Positions 29,434 through 38,979 are shown, counted from the stretch's first letter. The stretch: 64,000 nt of DNA from Pelagibius sp. (GCF_028281305.1 NZ_JANQKD010000015.1:88154-152153); one strand, 5' to 3'. The notes: generated by a model not told the origin, from the letters alone. Translations and numbers: made by a program.

Positions 29434-29740
29434 CCGCCTGACCTTCATCGAAGTCGCGCTCAACAAGTGCCGTCAGCGCCGAGACCGCATCGCCGGCGTC
29501 ATCGCCTTCGGCGCGAAAGAACAGCACCGTGTCCTTGGGCGCCTTGGCGGCCATGACCCGGACGATGCTTTTCGCATCGATCCAGGGACCGTCCTCCGAG
29601 ACCGCCAGTTCGATGTGCGCGGTAAAGGTCTTGGCAAGCTTGGTAAGCTTCACCGAAGGTCTTGCGTGGAGGCCGACCGCATGGGTCATGAGGACTGAAG
29701 CTTCTTCCATTTCTTCCGCCGTACTCGATAAAGTCGTCAT
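29417..29740 (-). CDS. HPr family phosphocarrier protein
   Basis: ASVLMTHAVGLHARPSVKLTKLAKTFTAHIEL...WIDAKSIVRVMAAKAPKDTVLFFRAEGDDAGDAV; HPr His motif GLHARP. Confidence 0.94.
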   Translation of the reverse strand: MTTLSSTAEEMEEASVLMTHAVGLHARPSVKLTKLAKTFTAHIELAVSEDGPWIDAKSIVRVMAAKAPKDTVLFFRAEGDDAGDAVSALTALVERDFDEGQADAANA

Positions 29741-29766
29741 AAGGTCGTCGTTCTCGATACCGGCAG

Positions 29767-30162
29767 TCAGGCCGGCGACAGTTCCTCGGCCGTGCGGCGA
29801 ACCACCTCCAGCGGCGCACCGCCGGAAGCTTCCGTCGCTGCAATCACCGCGCCTTCGACGATCGGCGCGTTGCAGATTGCAATGCGCCCGCGCCGCTCGT
29901 CGGGCTGCATTTCCACCGCCATTTCGCTGTTGGTTTCCGCCCCGCCCAGATCGACGAGAATGGCAACGCCGGCGTTGGTCCAGGCCTGATCAATCGCCCC
30001 CAGGATAGTCTCGACCGAGGTGCCGAGGCCGCCATCCGGGTCGCCCCCGCACCACGCCAGCGGGACCTCGTCGCCGACCATCTGGCGCACCATGTCCGCG
30101 GTGCCGCGGGCGACCTCCGGCGAATGGGAGACGATGACGATTCCAACCTTGTCCTCGCTCAT
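29767..30162 (-). CDS. dhaM: dihydroxyacetone kinase phosphoryl donor subunit DhaM (single EIIA-like domain)
   Basis: MSEDKVGIVIVSHSPEVARGTADMVRQM...AILVDLGGAETNSEMAVEM...NAPIVEGAVIAATEASGGAPLEVV. Confidence 0.93.
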   Translation of the reverse strand: MSEDKVGIVIVSHSPEVARGTADMVRQMVGDEVPLAWCGGDPDGGLGTSVETILGAIDQAWTNAGVAILVDLGGAETNSEMAVEMQPDERRGRIAICNAPIVEGAVIAATEASGGAPLEVVRRTAEELSPA

Positions 30163-30773
30163 TTCGCCGAGGCCTCCAGGGCCTTGCTGACGGTATCGAT
30201 CATAAGTGCCGAGGACCGGGCGCCTGGGTCCATGTGGCCGATCGAGCGCTCCCCCAGAAAGGAGGCGCGGCCGCGTTCGGCGCGCATCGGAATGGTTGCC
30301 TTAGCCGCTTCAGCCACCGCAGCGCAGAGCCCCGGCGACGCCTTGGGCTCGGCCTTCAGCGTCTCCAGGGCCGGGGCCAGGACATCCAGCATGGTCTTCT
30401 GGCCGGGGTGCGACTTGCCCCGGGCCATCACCGCTTCCAGCGCTTCTTCGAAGGCTGCCAGGGTATCGGCGGTGGCCGGTGTTTCCGGCAGGCTCTTGCC
30501 CAGGGTCATGAAGAAAGTGCCGTACAAGGGTCCCGAAGCACCGCCCACCTTCATCACCAGCGCCATGCCGATGCTCTTCAGGGCCTCAGGCAGGGACTTT
30601 TCCGCCAGGCTATCGAGATCGGCCAGCACCGCCTCGGCGCCGCGCTTCATGTTCACGCCGTGGTCGCCGTCCCCGATCGCCTGATCGAGCGCGGTCAGTT
30701 CCTCCGCGTGGTCTATCACCGCCTGCGCCACGGTCTCGATCAGGCGGCGCCGGCTTTCGCCATCCTCTAGCAT
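30159..30773 (-). CDS. dhaL: dihydroxyacetone kinase subunit DhaL
   Basis: ALDQAIGDGDHGVNMKRGAEAV (nucleotide/Mg-binding), SGPLYGTFFMTLGKSL, HPGQKTMLDVLAPALETL. Confidence 0.95.
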   Translation of the reverse strand: MLEDGESRRRLIETVAQAVIDHAEELTALDQAIGDGDHGVNMKRGAEAVLADLDSLAEKSLPEALKSIGMALVMKVGGASGPLYGTFFMTLGKSLPETPATADTLAAFEEALEAVMARGKSHPGQKTMLDVLAPALETLKAEPKASPGLCAAVAEAAKATIPMRAERGRASFLGERSIGHMDPGARSSALMIDTVSKALEASAK

Positions 30774-30786
30774 GCTATCCTCACTC

Positions 30787-31827
30787 TCATGCCCTCACGC
30801 GCGCACCGGCGCTGTCAAAATACAGCGGGTTGATCAGTTCGAGGGTCACCTGGTCATCCACCTCCAGCGGCGAGTCCGGTTCCACCAGGGTGGTGATTTT
30901 GCGTTCGCCCACCGTGACGTGCAGGTGGTTCTGGTCCCCCAGGTGCTCGATCCACTGCACCCTGCCCTGGGCGCTGCCGGTGTCGGCCTTGCGGATGCGA
31001 ATGTGCTCCGTGCGCGCGCCGATCGTCGCCGCTGCCGCGGGCAGGCTGCCGGCCGGAAGCAGATCGCGCGGAATCAGATTGATTGCCGGCTGGCCGAGGC
31101 GCGTCGCGACATAGACGTTGTCCGGTTCCTCGTAGATCGTCCTGGGCGCGCCGACCTGGATAAGCCGCCCGTGGTCGATAACGCCGATGCGATTCGCCAT
31201 GGTCATGGCTTCGATCTGGTCGTGGGTCACATAGAGCAGGGTCGCGCCCAGTTCCTTCTGGATGCGCTTCAGTTCCACACGCATCTCGGCGCGCAGCTTG
31301 GCATCCAGGGAGGACAGGGGCTCATCCATCAGATAGATCTGCGGTGCGCGCACCAGCGCCCGGCCGATGGCGACACGCTGCATCTCGCCGCCCGAAAGCT
31401 GGGTCGCCTTGTTGGCCAGCTTGCCGGGTATGCGCAGCATCTCGGCGATCTCGGTGACCCGCTGGCGAATCTGCTCCTCCGGCACCCGGCGGACCGGCGA
31501 GCGCAGAGGAAAGGCAAGGTTGTCGTAGACGGTCAGATGCGGATAGAGCGAGTACTGCTGAAAGACGAAGCTGACGTCGCGCACGGTCGGCGGCGCCCCG
31601 GTGACGTCCTGCCCGCCGATATGGATGCTGCCCTCATCGGCCTTCTCGAGGCCGGCCACCAGCCGCAGGGTCGTGGTCTTGCCGGCACCGGTCGGGCCCA
31701 GCAGCACCACGAACTCGCCGTCGGCGACGGTCAGGTCCATCCCTTCGACGGCGGTCAGGTCTCCGAAGCGCTTGGTGACGCCCTGCAGTTGGACCTCAGC
31801 CATGGGCCGCTCCCCCGGGCGCTGCAT
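30787..31827 (-). CDS. ABC transporter ATP-binding protein (sugar/polyol, CUT1 type)
   Basis: LLGPTGAGKTTTLRLVAGLE (Walker A), QLSGGEMQRVAIGRALVRAPQIYLMDEPLSSLDAKLR, C-terminal TOBE-like region. Confidence 0.93.
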   Translation of the reverse strand: MQRPGERPMAEVQLQGVTKRFGDLTAVEGMDLTVADGEFVVLLGPTGAGKTTTLRLVAGLEKADEGSIHIGGQDVTGAPPTVRDVSFVFQQYSLYPHLTVYDNLAFPLRSPVRRVPEEQIRQRVTEIAEMLRIPGKLANKATQLSGGEMQRVAIGRALVRAPQIYLMDEPLSSLDAKLRAEMRVELKRIQKELGATLLYVTHDQIEAMTMANRIGVIDHGRLIQVGAPRTIYEEPDNVYVATRLGQPAINLIPRDLLPAGSLPAAAATIGARTEHIRIRKADTGSAQGRVQWIEHLGDQNHLHVTVGERKITTLVEPDSPLEVDDQVTLELINPLYFDSAGARVRA

Positions 31828-32905
31828 TGTGGAGCGCCGTCCGCAGGGCCCGCCCGCTCTCGGTCTCGAAAAGCGACAGCCGCTCCGAGAGGAAGGTCAG
31901 CCCCACCGTCTCGCCGGCGCTGACACGGGTGTCGGCCCGCAGGCGCGCCTTCACCCTGCCCTGGGCCGTTTCCACGGTGACGATCTGGTTGGTACCAAGG
32001 TATTCGGTTTCGAAGACCTTGCCCCGCAGCGCAGCCCCGTCGTCGAAGCGGATGTGCTCCGGCCGCACGCCCAGAGCGTACTCCGCCTCGCCGTGATCCT
32101 GGCGCAGCGCCGGCACGGCCACCTGCGCGCCGTTCACCGCTACGCTCGTCGCACCCTTCTGAAGGACGCCCCCAAAGGCCAGAAAGTTCATCGGCGGCGA
32201 GCCGATGAAATCGGCAACGAACATGCTGGCCGGGCGGTCATAGATCTCCTGCGGCGGGCCGAGCTGCTCGATGTACCCCTGGTTCATCACCGCGATCTTG
32301 TCGGCCATGGACATCGCTTCGAGCTGATCGTGGGTGACATAAACCGTGGTCGCGTCAATGCGGTCGTGCAAGGAGCGCAGTTCCTCGCACATCAGGTCGC
32401 GAAACTCGGCATCCAGGGTGCCCAGCGGCTCGTCCATCAGAAAAGCTTTCGGCCGCCGCACAATGGCCCGGCCCAGCGCCACCCGCTGCCGGTCGCCCCC
32501 GGCCAGGCCGGAGACCGATTTGCTCAGCAGATGGTCGATGCGCAGGAGCCGCGCGGTCTCTTCCACGCGCTCGCGGATTTCGCTCCGCGGACGGCCGATA
32601 CACTTCAGCGGAAAGCCGATGTTCTGGCGCACGTTCATATGCGGATAGAGTGCAAAGAGCTGGAACACGAAGGCGATATCGCGCTCTGAGGCACGGTTGA
32701 AAGTCACATCCTCACTGTCCAGCCGGATGACACCGGAAGTCGGCAGCTCGAGCCCGGCGATCATACGCAGGGTCGTGGTCTTGCCGCAGCCCGAAGGCCC
32801 CAGCATGACGAAGAAGTCTCCGTCCTCGATGGTGAAGGAGGAGTCGGCGACGGCGACGAAGTCGTCGAAGGTCTTGCGCAGGCTTTCCACCCGAATCTCG
32901 GCCAT
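31796..32905 (-). CDS. ABC transporter ATP-binding protein (second ATPase, CUT1 type)
   Basis: MLGPSGCGKTTTLRMIAGLE, GLAGGDRQRVALGRAIVRRPKAFLMDEPLGTLDAEFR; overlaps next ATPase gene. Confidence 0.93.
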   Translation of the reverse strand: MAEIRVESLRKTFDDFVAVADSSFTIEDGDFFVMLGPSGCGKTTTLRMIAGLELPTSGVIRLDSEDVTFNRASERDIAFVFQLFALYPHMNVRQNIGFPLKCIGRPRSEIRERVEETARLLRIDHLLSKSVSGLAGGDRQRVALGRAIVRRPKAFLMDEPLGTLDAEFRDLMCEELRSLHDRIDATTVYVTHDQLEAMSMADKIAVMNQGYIEQLGPPQEIYDRPASMFVADFIGSPPMNFLAFGGVLQKGATSVAVNGAQVAVPALRQDHGEAEYALGVRPEHIRFDDGAALRGKVFETEYLGTNQIVTVETAQGRVKARLRADTRVSAGETVGLTFLSERLSLFETESGRALRTALHNAAPGGAAHG

Positions 32906-32915
32906 AGCGCTCTCG

Positions 32916-33143
32916 CTACTCCTTGAAGTGGCTGACGATGATGAACATCACCGTGCCGGTCAGAATGGTGACGAAGGAGTAAGTGAAGAGCTCGAGGTAG
33001 AAGGGCTGCATGAGCATGAATGTGCCCACGGCAATGATGACGGTCGCCAGGTTCTCCCAGGGTCCCCGGCGCAACTGTAGGAAGCGGGTGAGCAGACTCT
33101 GGCTCTCGCTGTCTTTGCGGTGATCGATGTCCTGGCGGCTCAT
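32916..33143 (-). CDS. small membrane protein in ABC operon (two hydrophobic segments)
   Basis: 75 aa MSRQDIDHRKDSESQSLLTRFLQLRRGPWENLATVIIAVGTFMLMQPFYLELFTYSFVTILTGTVMFIIVSHFKE; start overlaps permease stop. Confidence 0.8.
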   Translation of the reverse strand: MSRQDIDHRKDSESQSLLTRFLQLRRGPWENLATVIIAVGTFMLMQPFYLELFTYSFVTILTGTVMFIIVSHFKE

Positions 33144-34090
33144 TTCCTGACCGCTCCGAAGGTGATGCCGCGCAGCAGGTGTTTCCTGAGCACGATGGTG
33201 AAAACCACGATGGGAATGAGGAAGAGGGTCGCGCCCGCCGCCACCGCCGGCCAGTCGAGCCCACCCTCCCCGATAATCGTCGGAATGAAGGGCGGCGCCG
33301 TCTGGGCTGTGCCGGAGGTCAGCAGCAGGGCAAAGGCATACTCGTTCCAGGCAAAGATCAGGCAGAAGATCGCGGTGGCGGCGATGCCGGTCGCTGCCTG
33401 CGGCAGCACGACCTTCACGAAGGCCTGCAGGCGCGTGTAGCCGTCGATCAGGGCCGCCTCTTCATACTCGCGCGGGATCTCGTCGATGAAGCCCTTCAGC
33501 AGCCAGACCGCCAGCGACACGTTGACTGCCGTGTAGAGCAGGATCATGCCCAGATGCGTGTCGGAGAGCCCGAGAGTGCGGTACATCAGGAAGATCGGGA
33601 TCGCCACCGCGATGGGCGGCATCATCCGCGTACTGAGGATGAAGAACATGAGGTCGTCCTTCAGCGGCACCTTGAAGCGCGAGAAGGCATAGGCCGCCAG
33701 GGTGCCGAGGAAGACCGAAAGGAATGTCGAGCCGAAGCCGATGATGACCGAGTTCAGGAAGCGCTCGCCGAACTTCGACGGCCCTGCGATCACCATGTTG
33801 CGGTCGCGCACGAGACGTTCCACCCAGTTCTCCGGCGGCGGCAGCGAGGCCATGTACTCCGGCGTCTGGCGGGTGCGCGTGGTGAAGAGGTTCACGTAGC
33901 CTTCCAGCGAAGGCTCGAAGATCACCTTCGGCGGATAGGAGATCGAGTCCGGCGGCGTTTTGAAACTGGTCATCAGGATCCAGACCAGCGGCAGGATGGT
34001 GATCAGGGCGTAGAGGATCACCACGCCGCCGGCCAGATGCCGCGTCCAGGGCTTCGACTCCACGACGGAATGTGCGCTGGCGGCACTCAT
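33140..34090 (-). CDS. carbohydrate ABC transporter permease
   Basis: MSAASAHSVVESKPWTRHLAGGVVILYALITILPLVWILMTSFKTP...EEAALIDGYTRLQAFVKVVLPQAATGIAATAIFCLIFAWNEYAFALLLT. Confidence 0.94.
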   Translation of the reverse strand: MSAASAHSVVESKPWTRHLAGGVVILYALITILPLVWILMTSFKTPPDSISYPPKVIFEPSLEGYVNLFTTRTRQTPEYMASLPPPENWVERLVRDRNMVIAGPSKFGERFLNSVIIGFGSTFLSVFLGTLAAYAFSRFKVPLKDDLMFFILSTRMMPPIAVAIPIFLMYRTLGLSDTHLGMILLYTAVNVSLAVWLLKGFIDEIPREYEEAALIDGYTRLQAFVKVVLPQAATGIAATAIFCLIFAWNEYAFALLLTSGTAQTAPPFIPTIIGEGGLDWPAVAAGATLFLIPIVVFTIVLRKHLLRGITFGAVRK

Positions 34091-35049
34091 CGCTGCTTCA
34101 CCTTGTTGAGAGCCTTGACGTAGATGTTGGCGACGCCGAAGACCGTGACGAAAAGGATGATCGCAAAAGCCGAAGAGTAGCCGGTGCGCCACTTCTCGAA
34201 GGCCTCGCGTTTCAGATTGATGGAGGCGAGCTCGGTCACCGAGCCGGGACCGCCGGAGGTGAGCTCCACCACCAGGTCGAACATCTTGAAGTTCTCGATC
34301 ACCCGGAACAGCACCGCCAGCATCAGGAAGGGCAGCACCATGGGCACGGTGATCGACCAGAACTGGCGCCACTTCGAGGCGCGGTCAACCTCGGCCGCTT
34401 CGTAGATATAGTCGGGGATCGACCGCAGGCCGGCCAGGCAGATCAGCATCACATAGGGCGTCCACATCCAGGTATCGACGATGACGATGGCCCAGGGCGC
34501 GAGGTTCACGTCGCCGATCATTTGGAAGGAGGAGGGCTCGATCCCGGCGAAGAAGGCGACGATGTAATTGAACAGGCCGATCTGCGGCTGATAGAGGAAC
34601 GTCCAGAAGTTCCCGACCACCGCCGGCGACAGCATCATCGGCAGCAGGATCAGGGTGGTCCAGAAGGAATGACCGCGGAACTGCTTGTTGATCAGCCAGG
34701 CCAGCCCGAAGCCGATGATCACCTGGAAGAACATGGTCCAGCCGACAAAGTGGGCGGTGACCTGCAGGGTGTGCCAGATGTCGGTGTCGGTCAGAACCCG
34801 CTCATAGTTCCGGAGCCCGATCCACTCGACTTCGCGATTGAGGCGGTTGGCCCTGTAGTTGGTGAAGGAGAGGTAGACCGTCCAGATCAGCGGAAAGATG
34901 TTGATCGCAAGCAGCAGGATGATGGTCGGGGTGACGAACAGCCAGGCGATCGCGCGGTCCGAGAGGCCACGGATCTGCCGCGCCATCGCCGGAGGCGTCG
35001 CCGCCGCGGCGGACTTGGCGATGCGCTGTGCCGTCGAGCTGTCGTCCAT
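34087..35049 (-). CDS. carbohydrate ABC transporter permease
   Basis: MDDSSTAQRIAKSAAAATPP...IAWLFVTPTIILLLAINIFPLIWTVYLSFTNY...YEAAEVDRASKWRQFWSITVPMVLPFLMLAVLFR. Confidence 0.94.
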   Translation of the reverse strand: MDDSSTAQRIAKSAAAATPPAMARQIRGLSDRAIAWLFVTPTIILLLAINIFPLIWTVYLSFTNYRANRLNREVEWIGLRNYERVLTDTDIWHTLQVTAHFVGWTMFFQVIIGFGLAWLINKQFRGHSFWTTLILLPMMLSPAVVGNFWTFLYQPQIGLFNYIVAFFAGIEPSSFQMIGDVNLAPWAIVIVDTWMWTPYVMLICLAGLRSIPDYIYEAAEVDRASKWRQFWSITVPMVLPFLMLAVLFRVIENFKMFDLVVELTSGGPGSVTELASINLKREAFEKWRTGYSSAFAIILFVTVFGVANIYVKALNKVKQR

Positions 35050-35109
35050 GGGAGCGTCGTTCCAAATGCGGGCCCAGATGCCGGCCGGATAAGAAAGGAC
35101 CAGGGTCCC

Positions 35110-35138
35110 GTCCCCGGCGCCCTTGAGACGCCGGAGAC
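35110..35138 (-). other. intercistronic hairpin downstream of sugar SBP gene
   Basis: GTCCCCGGCG-N9-CGCCGGAGAC (10-bp stem, one wobble) between SBP stop (35161) and permease start (35049). Confidence 0.55.
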
Positions 35139-35160
35139 GGAAGTGCCCCGATCGCTGTGC

Positions 35161-36492
35161 CTAGAGCTTGCCTTCGTCTTCGAAGGTCTCGGTCCAGTCC
35201 TCGATCAGCTTGTCGAGGGCCTCCTGGGCCGTGCCCTGATCGGCAACCACGTAGTCATGCAGGCGCTTCTGCATGGCCAGCAGCAGCTCGGCATAGGTCG
35301 GTTCCTGCCAGAAGTCCTGAACGCCGTCCATGGCCAGCAGGAAGTCGGCCGCGAAGGGCTGGCTTTGCTTGAAAGACGGGTCGTTCAGCACGGCAACGTG
35401 GCAGGAATAGCCGCCCAGCGACCACCACTTCTTCTGCACGTCCGGCTGGGCGAACCACTTGATGTACTCCAGCGCCTGCTCCTTCTTGTCGGAATAGGAG
35501 ACGACGGAGATGCCCTGGCCGCCGAGGGTCGAGGCCTCGATCTTCTGGCCCGGGTTGACGAAGAAACCGATGTTGTCACCGCCGACCTTTTCGTCCTTGT
35601 GAAGGCCGGGGAAGAACGCGAACCAGTTCATCGCCATGGCCACCTGGCCGGACTTGAAAGCGTCGAGGCTCTCCTGCATGTAGCTGTCGGTGTAGCCCGG
35701 CGGCGTGCAGCACTCGTAGAGGTCCTTGTAGAACTCCAGCGCCGCAACCGCATCGGCGGAATTGACCGCACCCTCCATGTCGTAGCTGCCGGGCGTGTTC
35801 TCGTACTTGAAGCCCCAGGCGTAGAGCGCGCCGGTGGCACCCATGGTGATGCCCTCCGAGCCGCGCTCGGTGAAGATCGCCGCGCCGTAGCGCTTCTGGC
35901 CGTCGATCTCGCGGCCCTGGAAGAACTCGGCAAGGTCCTTCAGTTCCATCTGGGTGGTGGGCGGTGCCAGATCGCGGCCGTACTTCTCCTTGAAAGCCGC
36001 CTGCAGGTCCGGCCGGGAGAACCAGTCCTTCCGGTAGAACCAGGCGTTGGCATCCCCCATCGCCGGCAGGGCGTAGTAGTTGGGCGAGCCCTTGGGCCAG
36101 GTGGAATAGGCGTAGACGGTCGCCGGCGCGAAGTCATCCATCGAGATGCCGGCTTCTTCGAAGAAATCGTTCAGCTTTACGTAGTGGCCGTTTTCCGCAC
36201 CGCCGCCGATCCACTGGCTGTCGCCGATCAGCAGGTCGCAGAGCTTACCGCCCGAGTTCAACTCGTTGAGCATGCGGTCGGCGAAGTTTGGCCAGGGCAC
36301 GAACTCGAACTTCATGCCGATGCCCGATTGCGCGGTGAAGTCCTTGGACAGCTCCACAAGCGCGTTCGCCGGATCCCAGGCCGCCCAGCACAGCGTCAAA
36401 TCGCCAGACTGCGCTTTTGCCTCCTCCGCCGGCCCGGCAAAAGCAAGCGCGGCGGCTGAGACCGCGGTCGCCAAAGCAAGAACCTTCTTCAT
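35161..36492 (-). CDS. carbohydrate ABC transporter substrate-binding protein
   Basis: Signal peptide MKKVLALATAVSAAALAFAGPAEEAKA; GDLTLCWAAWDPANALVELSKDFTAQSGIGMKFEFVPWPNFADRMLNEL...CDLLIGDSQWIGG. Confidence 0.93.
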   Translation of the reverse strand: MKKVLALATAVSAAALAFAGPAEEAKAQSGDLTLCWAAWDPANALVELSKDFTAQSGIGMKFEFVPWPNFADRMLNELNSGGKLCDLLIGDSQWIGGGAENGHYVKLNDFFEEAGISMDDFAPATVYAYSTWPKGSPNYYALPAMGDANAWFYRKDWFSRPDLQAAFKEKYGRDLAPPTTQMELKDLAEFFQGREIDGQKRYGAAIFTERGSEGITMGATGALYAWGFKYENTPGSYDMEGAVNSADAVAALEFYKDLYECCTPPGYTDSYMQESLDAFKSGQVAMAMNWFAFFPGLHKDEKVGGDNIGFFVNPGQKIEASTLGGQGISVVSYSDKKEQALEYIKWFAQPDVQKKWWSLGGYSCHVAVLNDPSFKQSQPFAADFLLAMDGVQDFWQEPTYAELLLAMQKRLHDYVVADQGTAQEALDKLIEDWTETFEDEGKL

Positions 36493-36669
36493 CGTTATTC
36501 CTCCCTAGGGTTTGGGGGCGCGTTGTCCGGCAAACCCGCCGCCGCGCCATTCAGGCACCACGCGGGTGCACTGAATTCCGTTGTTTTTGTTGTCGTCTGA
36601 GAAGGCTGGCGTGGCTCTTCTACTCCCTGCCGAAGGCCTTGTGGTCTCCGGTCATTGTTTATTAATTTG

Positions 36670-36695
36670 GTTTAGTAAATCTCACTTCACTAAAC
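36670..36695. promoter_or_regulatory. inverted repeat GTTTAGT-N12-ACTAAAC upstream of the SBP gene
   Basis: Exact 7-bp arms in an AT-rich intergenic between Gfo/Idh and SBP genes. Confidence 0.35.
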
Positions 36696-36738
36696 ATCGC
36701 AAGGTCTTTCTTCACGCGTCCGGCGACGTAACCCAATC

Positions 36739-37911
36739 TCAGGGCTTCACCCAGACCGCACCCTTCGCACTGGATTTCACCGCCGCCTCGACAAAGGCAA
36801 CCCCCTCAAGACCGTCGGCCACAGTCGGAAAGATGACCGCCGGGTCGGGCTTGCCGCCGCTGCGCGCGGCATAGAGCGCCGCGGCGACCTCCGTGTAGAC
36901 GTTGGCGAAGCCTTCCAGGTAGCCCTCCGGATGGCCGGGCGGCACCCGCGTCAACCGCCCTGCCGCCGCATCGGCGCCGTTGCCGGCGCGCGTCAGAAGG
37001 CGGCGTGGCGCACCATAGGGCGCGTGCCAGAGTTCGTTGGGGCTTTCCTGGCTCCATTCCAATCCGCCCTTGTCGCCGTAGACGCGCAGCCGGAGAGCAT
37101 TCTCATTTCCCGGCGCCACCTGGCTGGCCCAGAGCATGCCCCGGGCGCCGCCCTTGTAGCGCAGCAGGATGGCGGCGTTGTCGTCGACCTTGCGGCCCTT
37201 CACGAAGGTGGAAAGATCGGCACAGAGCGAGTCGATCTTCAGGCCGGAGACAAAGCCGGCCAGATGATAGGCATGGGTGCCGATATCGCCGATGCAGCCG
37301 CCGGCGCCGGACTGTTTGGGGTCGGTGCGCCATTTGGCCTGCTTGTGGCCCTCGGCCTCCAGGCGCTCGGTCAGCCAGTCCTGCGGGTATTCGGCCTGCA
37401 CCACCCGGAGGGTTCCCAGCTCCCCCGCCGCCACCATGGCGCGGGCCTGGCGGATCATGGGATAGCCCGAGTAGTTGTAGGTGACGGCGAAGAGGCACTT
37501 GCTCTTCTTCGTCAAGGTCACGAGATCCTTCGCCTGCTTCACCGTGGTGGTCAGCGGTTTGTCGCAGATCACGTGGATGCCCGCCTTCAGGAAGGCCTTG
37601 GCGACCGGCGCGTGCATGTGGTTGGGCGTGACGATGGCCACCGCCTCGATACCATCCGGCCGCTTGGCCTCCCTGGCCGCCATCTCCTCATAGGAGCCGT
37701 AGGCACGGTCCCTGGCGATGCCCAGGTCCAGCGCCGACGCGACAGCGCGCTTCTTCTGGGATGACAGCGCCCCGGCCACCAGATCGTAGTGGTCGTCCAT
37801 CCGCGCGCAGAGGCGATGCACGGCGCCAATGAAGGCCCCCTGCCCGCCGCCGACCATACCCAGGCGGATCCGCCCGCCGCTGCGCGCATCGCCGCGCCCT
37901 TCGATTGCCAT
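36739..37911 (-). CDS. Gfo/Idh/MocA family oxidoreductase
   Basis: IRLGMVGGGQGAFIGAVHRLCARMDDHYDLVAGALSS...VTPNHMHAPVAKAFLKAGIHVICDKPLTTTVKQAKDLV. Confidence 0.95.
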   Translation of the reverse strand: MAIEGRGDARSGGRIRLGMVGGGQGAFIGAVHRLCARMDDHYDLVAGALSSQKKRAVASALDLGIARDRAYGSYEEMAAREAKRPDGIEAVAIVTPNHMHAPVAKAFLKAGIHVICDKPLTTTVKQAKDLVTLTKKSKCLFAVTYNYSGYPMIRQARAMVAAGELGTLRVVQAEYPQDWLTERLEAEGHKQAKWRTDPKQSGAGGCIGDIGTHAYHLAGFVSGLKIDSLCADLSTFVKGRKVDDNAAILLRYKGGARGMLWASQVAPGNENALRLRVYGDKGGLEWSQESPNELWHAPYGAPRRLLTRAGNGADAAAGRLTRVPPGHPEGYLEGFANVYTEVAAALYAARSGGKPDPAVIFPTVADGLEGVAFVEAAVKSSAKGAVWVKP

Positions 37912-37923
37912 GTCGTCTCCCCC

Positions 37924-38979
37924 TTACGCGATGCCGAGCATGCGCCGGTTGGCACCCTCGTCGCTGCCGGCGTCGGCGAAGTCGTCGAAGGCCTTCTCGG
38001 TGACACGGATGATGTGATCGCGGATGAAGGTGGCGCCCTCGCGCGCACCGTCCTCCGGGTGCTTCAGGCAGCACTCCCACTCCAGCACCGCCCAACCGTC
38101 GAAGCCGTAGCCCGTCAGCTTGGAGAAGATGCCGACGAAATCGACCTGGCCGTCGCCGAGGGAGCGGAAGCGCCCGGCCCGGTTCACCCAGGACTGGTAA
38201 CCGCCATAGACACCCTGGCGGCCGGTCGGGTTCAGCTCCGCGTCCTTCACGTGAAAGATCTTGATGCGGTCGTGGTAGATGTCGATGTGCTCCAGATAGT
38301 CCAACGCCTGCAGGACGTAGTGGCTGGGATCGTAGAGCATGTTGCAGCGCGGGTGGTTGCCGAGCCGTTCCAGGAACATTTCGAAGGTGACACCGTCGTG
38401 CAGGTCCTCGCCCGGGTGGATCTCGTAGCAGAGGTCACAGCCGGCGGCATCGAAGGCATCCATGATCGGCCGCCAGCGCTTGGCCAGCTCGTCGAAGGCG
38501 GTCTCGACAAGCCCGGGCGGGCGTTGCGGCCAGGGATAGATGTAAGGCCAGGCCAGCGCTCCGGAAAAGGTGACATGGGCGGTGAGCCCCAGGTTCTCCG
38601 AGGCCTTGGCCGCGCGCATGAGCTGGTCGACGGCCCACTCCTGGCGCGCCTGGGGGTTGCCGCGCACCTCGGGCGCCGCGAACCCGTCGAAGGCATCGTC
38701 ATAGGCCGGATGCACCGCCACAAGCTGGCCCTGCAGGTGGGTGGAAAGCTCCGTCAGTTCCAGACCGTGGCTGGCGAGAACGCCCTTCACCTCGTCACAG
38801 TAGTCCTTGCTTTCGGAGGCCTTCTTGAGATCGAAGAGGCGCCCGTCCCAGCTCGGCATCTGCACGCCCTTGTAGCCGAGCGCCGAGGCCCAGCCCGCAA
38901 TGGACTCCAGCGAATTGAAGGGGGCTTCGTCACCGGCGAACTGAGCCAGAAAGATCGCCGGGCCCTTGATCGTCTTCAT
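37924..38979 (-). CDS. sugar phosphate isomerase/epimerase family (AP endonuclease 2-like TIM barrel)
   Basis: GYKGVQMPSWDGRLFDL...GVLASHGLELTELSTHLQGQLVAVHPAYD...CYEIHPGEDLHDGVTFEMFLERLGNHPRCNMLYDPSHYVLQALDYLEHIDIYHDRIKIFHVKDAEL. Confidence 0.93.
   Translation of the reverse strand: MKTIKGPAIFLAQFAGDEAPFNSLESIAGWASALGYKGVQMPSWDGRLFDLKKASESKDYCDEVKGVLASHGLELTELSTHLQGQLVAVHPAYDDAFDGFAAPEVRGNPQARQEWAVDQLMRAAKASENLGLTAHVTFSGALAWPYIYPWPQRPPGLVETAFDELAKRWRPIMDAFDAAGCDLCYEIHPGEDLHDGVTFEMFLERLGNHPRCNMLYDPSHYVLQALDYLEHIDIYHDRIKIFHVKDAELNPTGRQGVYGGYQSWVNRAGRFRSLGDGQVDFVGIFSKLTGYGFDGWAVLEWECCLKHPEDGAREGATFIRDHIIRVTEKAFDDFADAGSDEGANRRMLGIA

Noticed and set aside
34072-36459. 795-aa plus-strand ORF opposite permease and SBP genes
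   Set aside because: Shadow ORF; crosses two real genes and an intergenic hairpin, no recognizable family.
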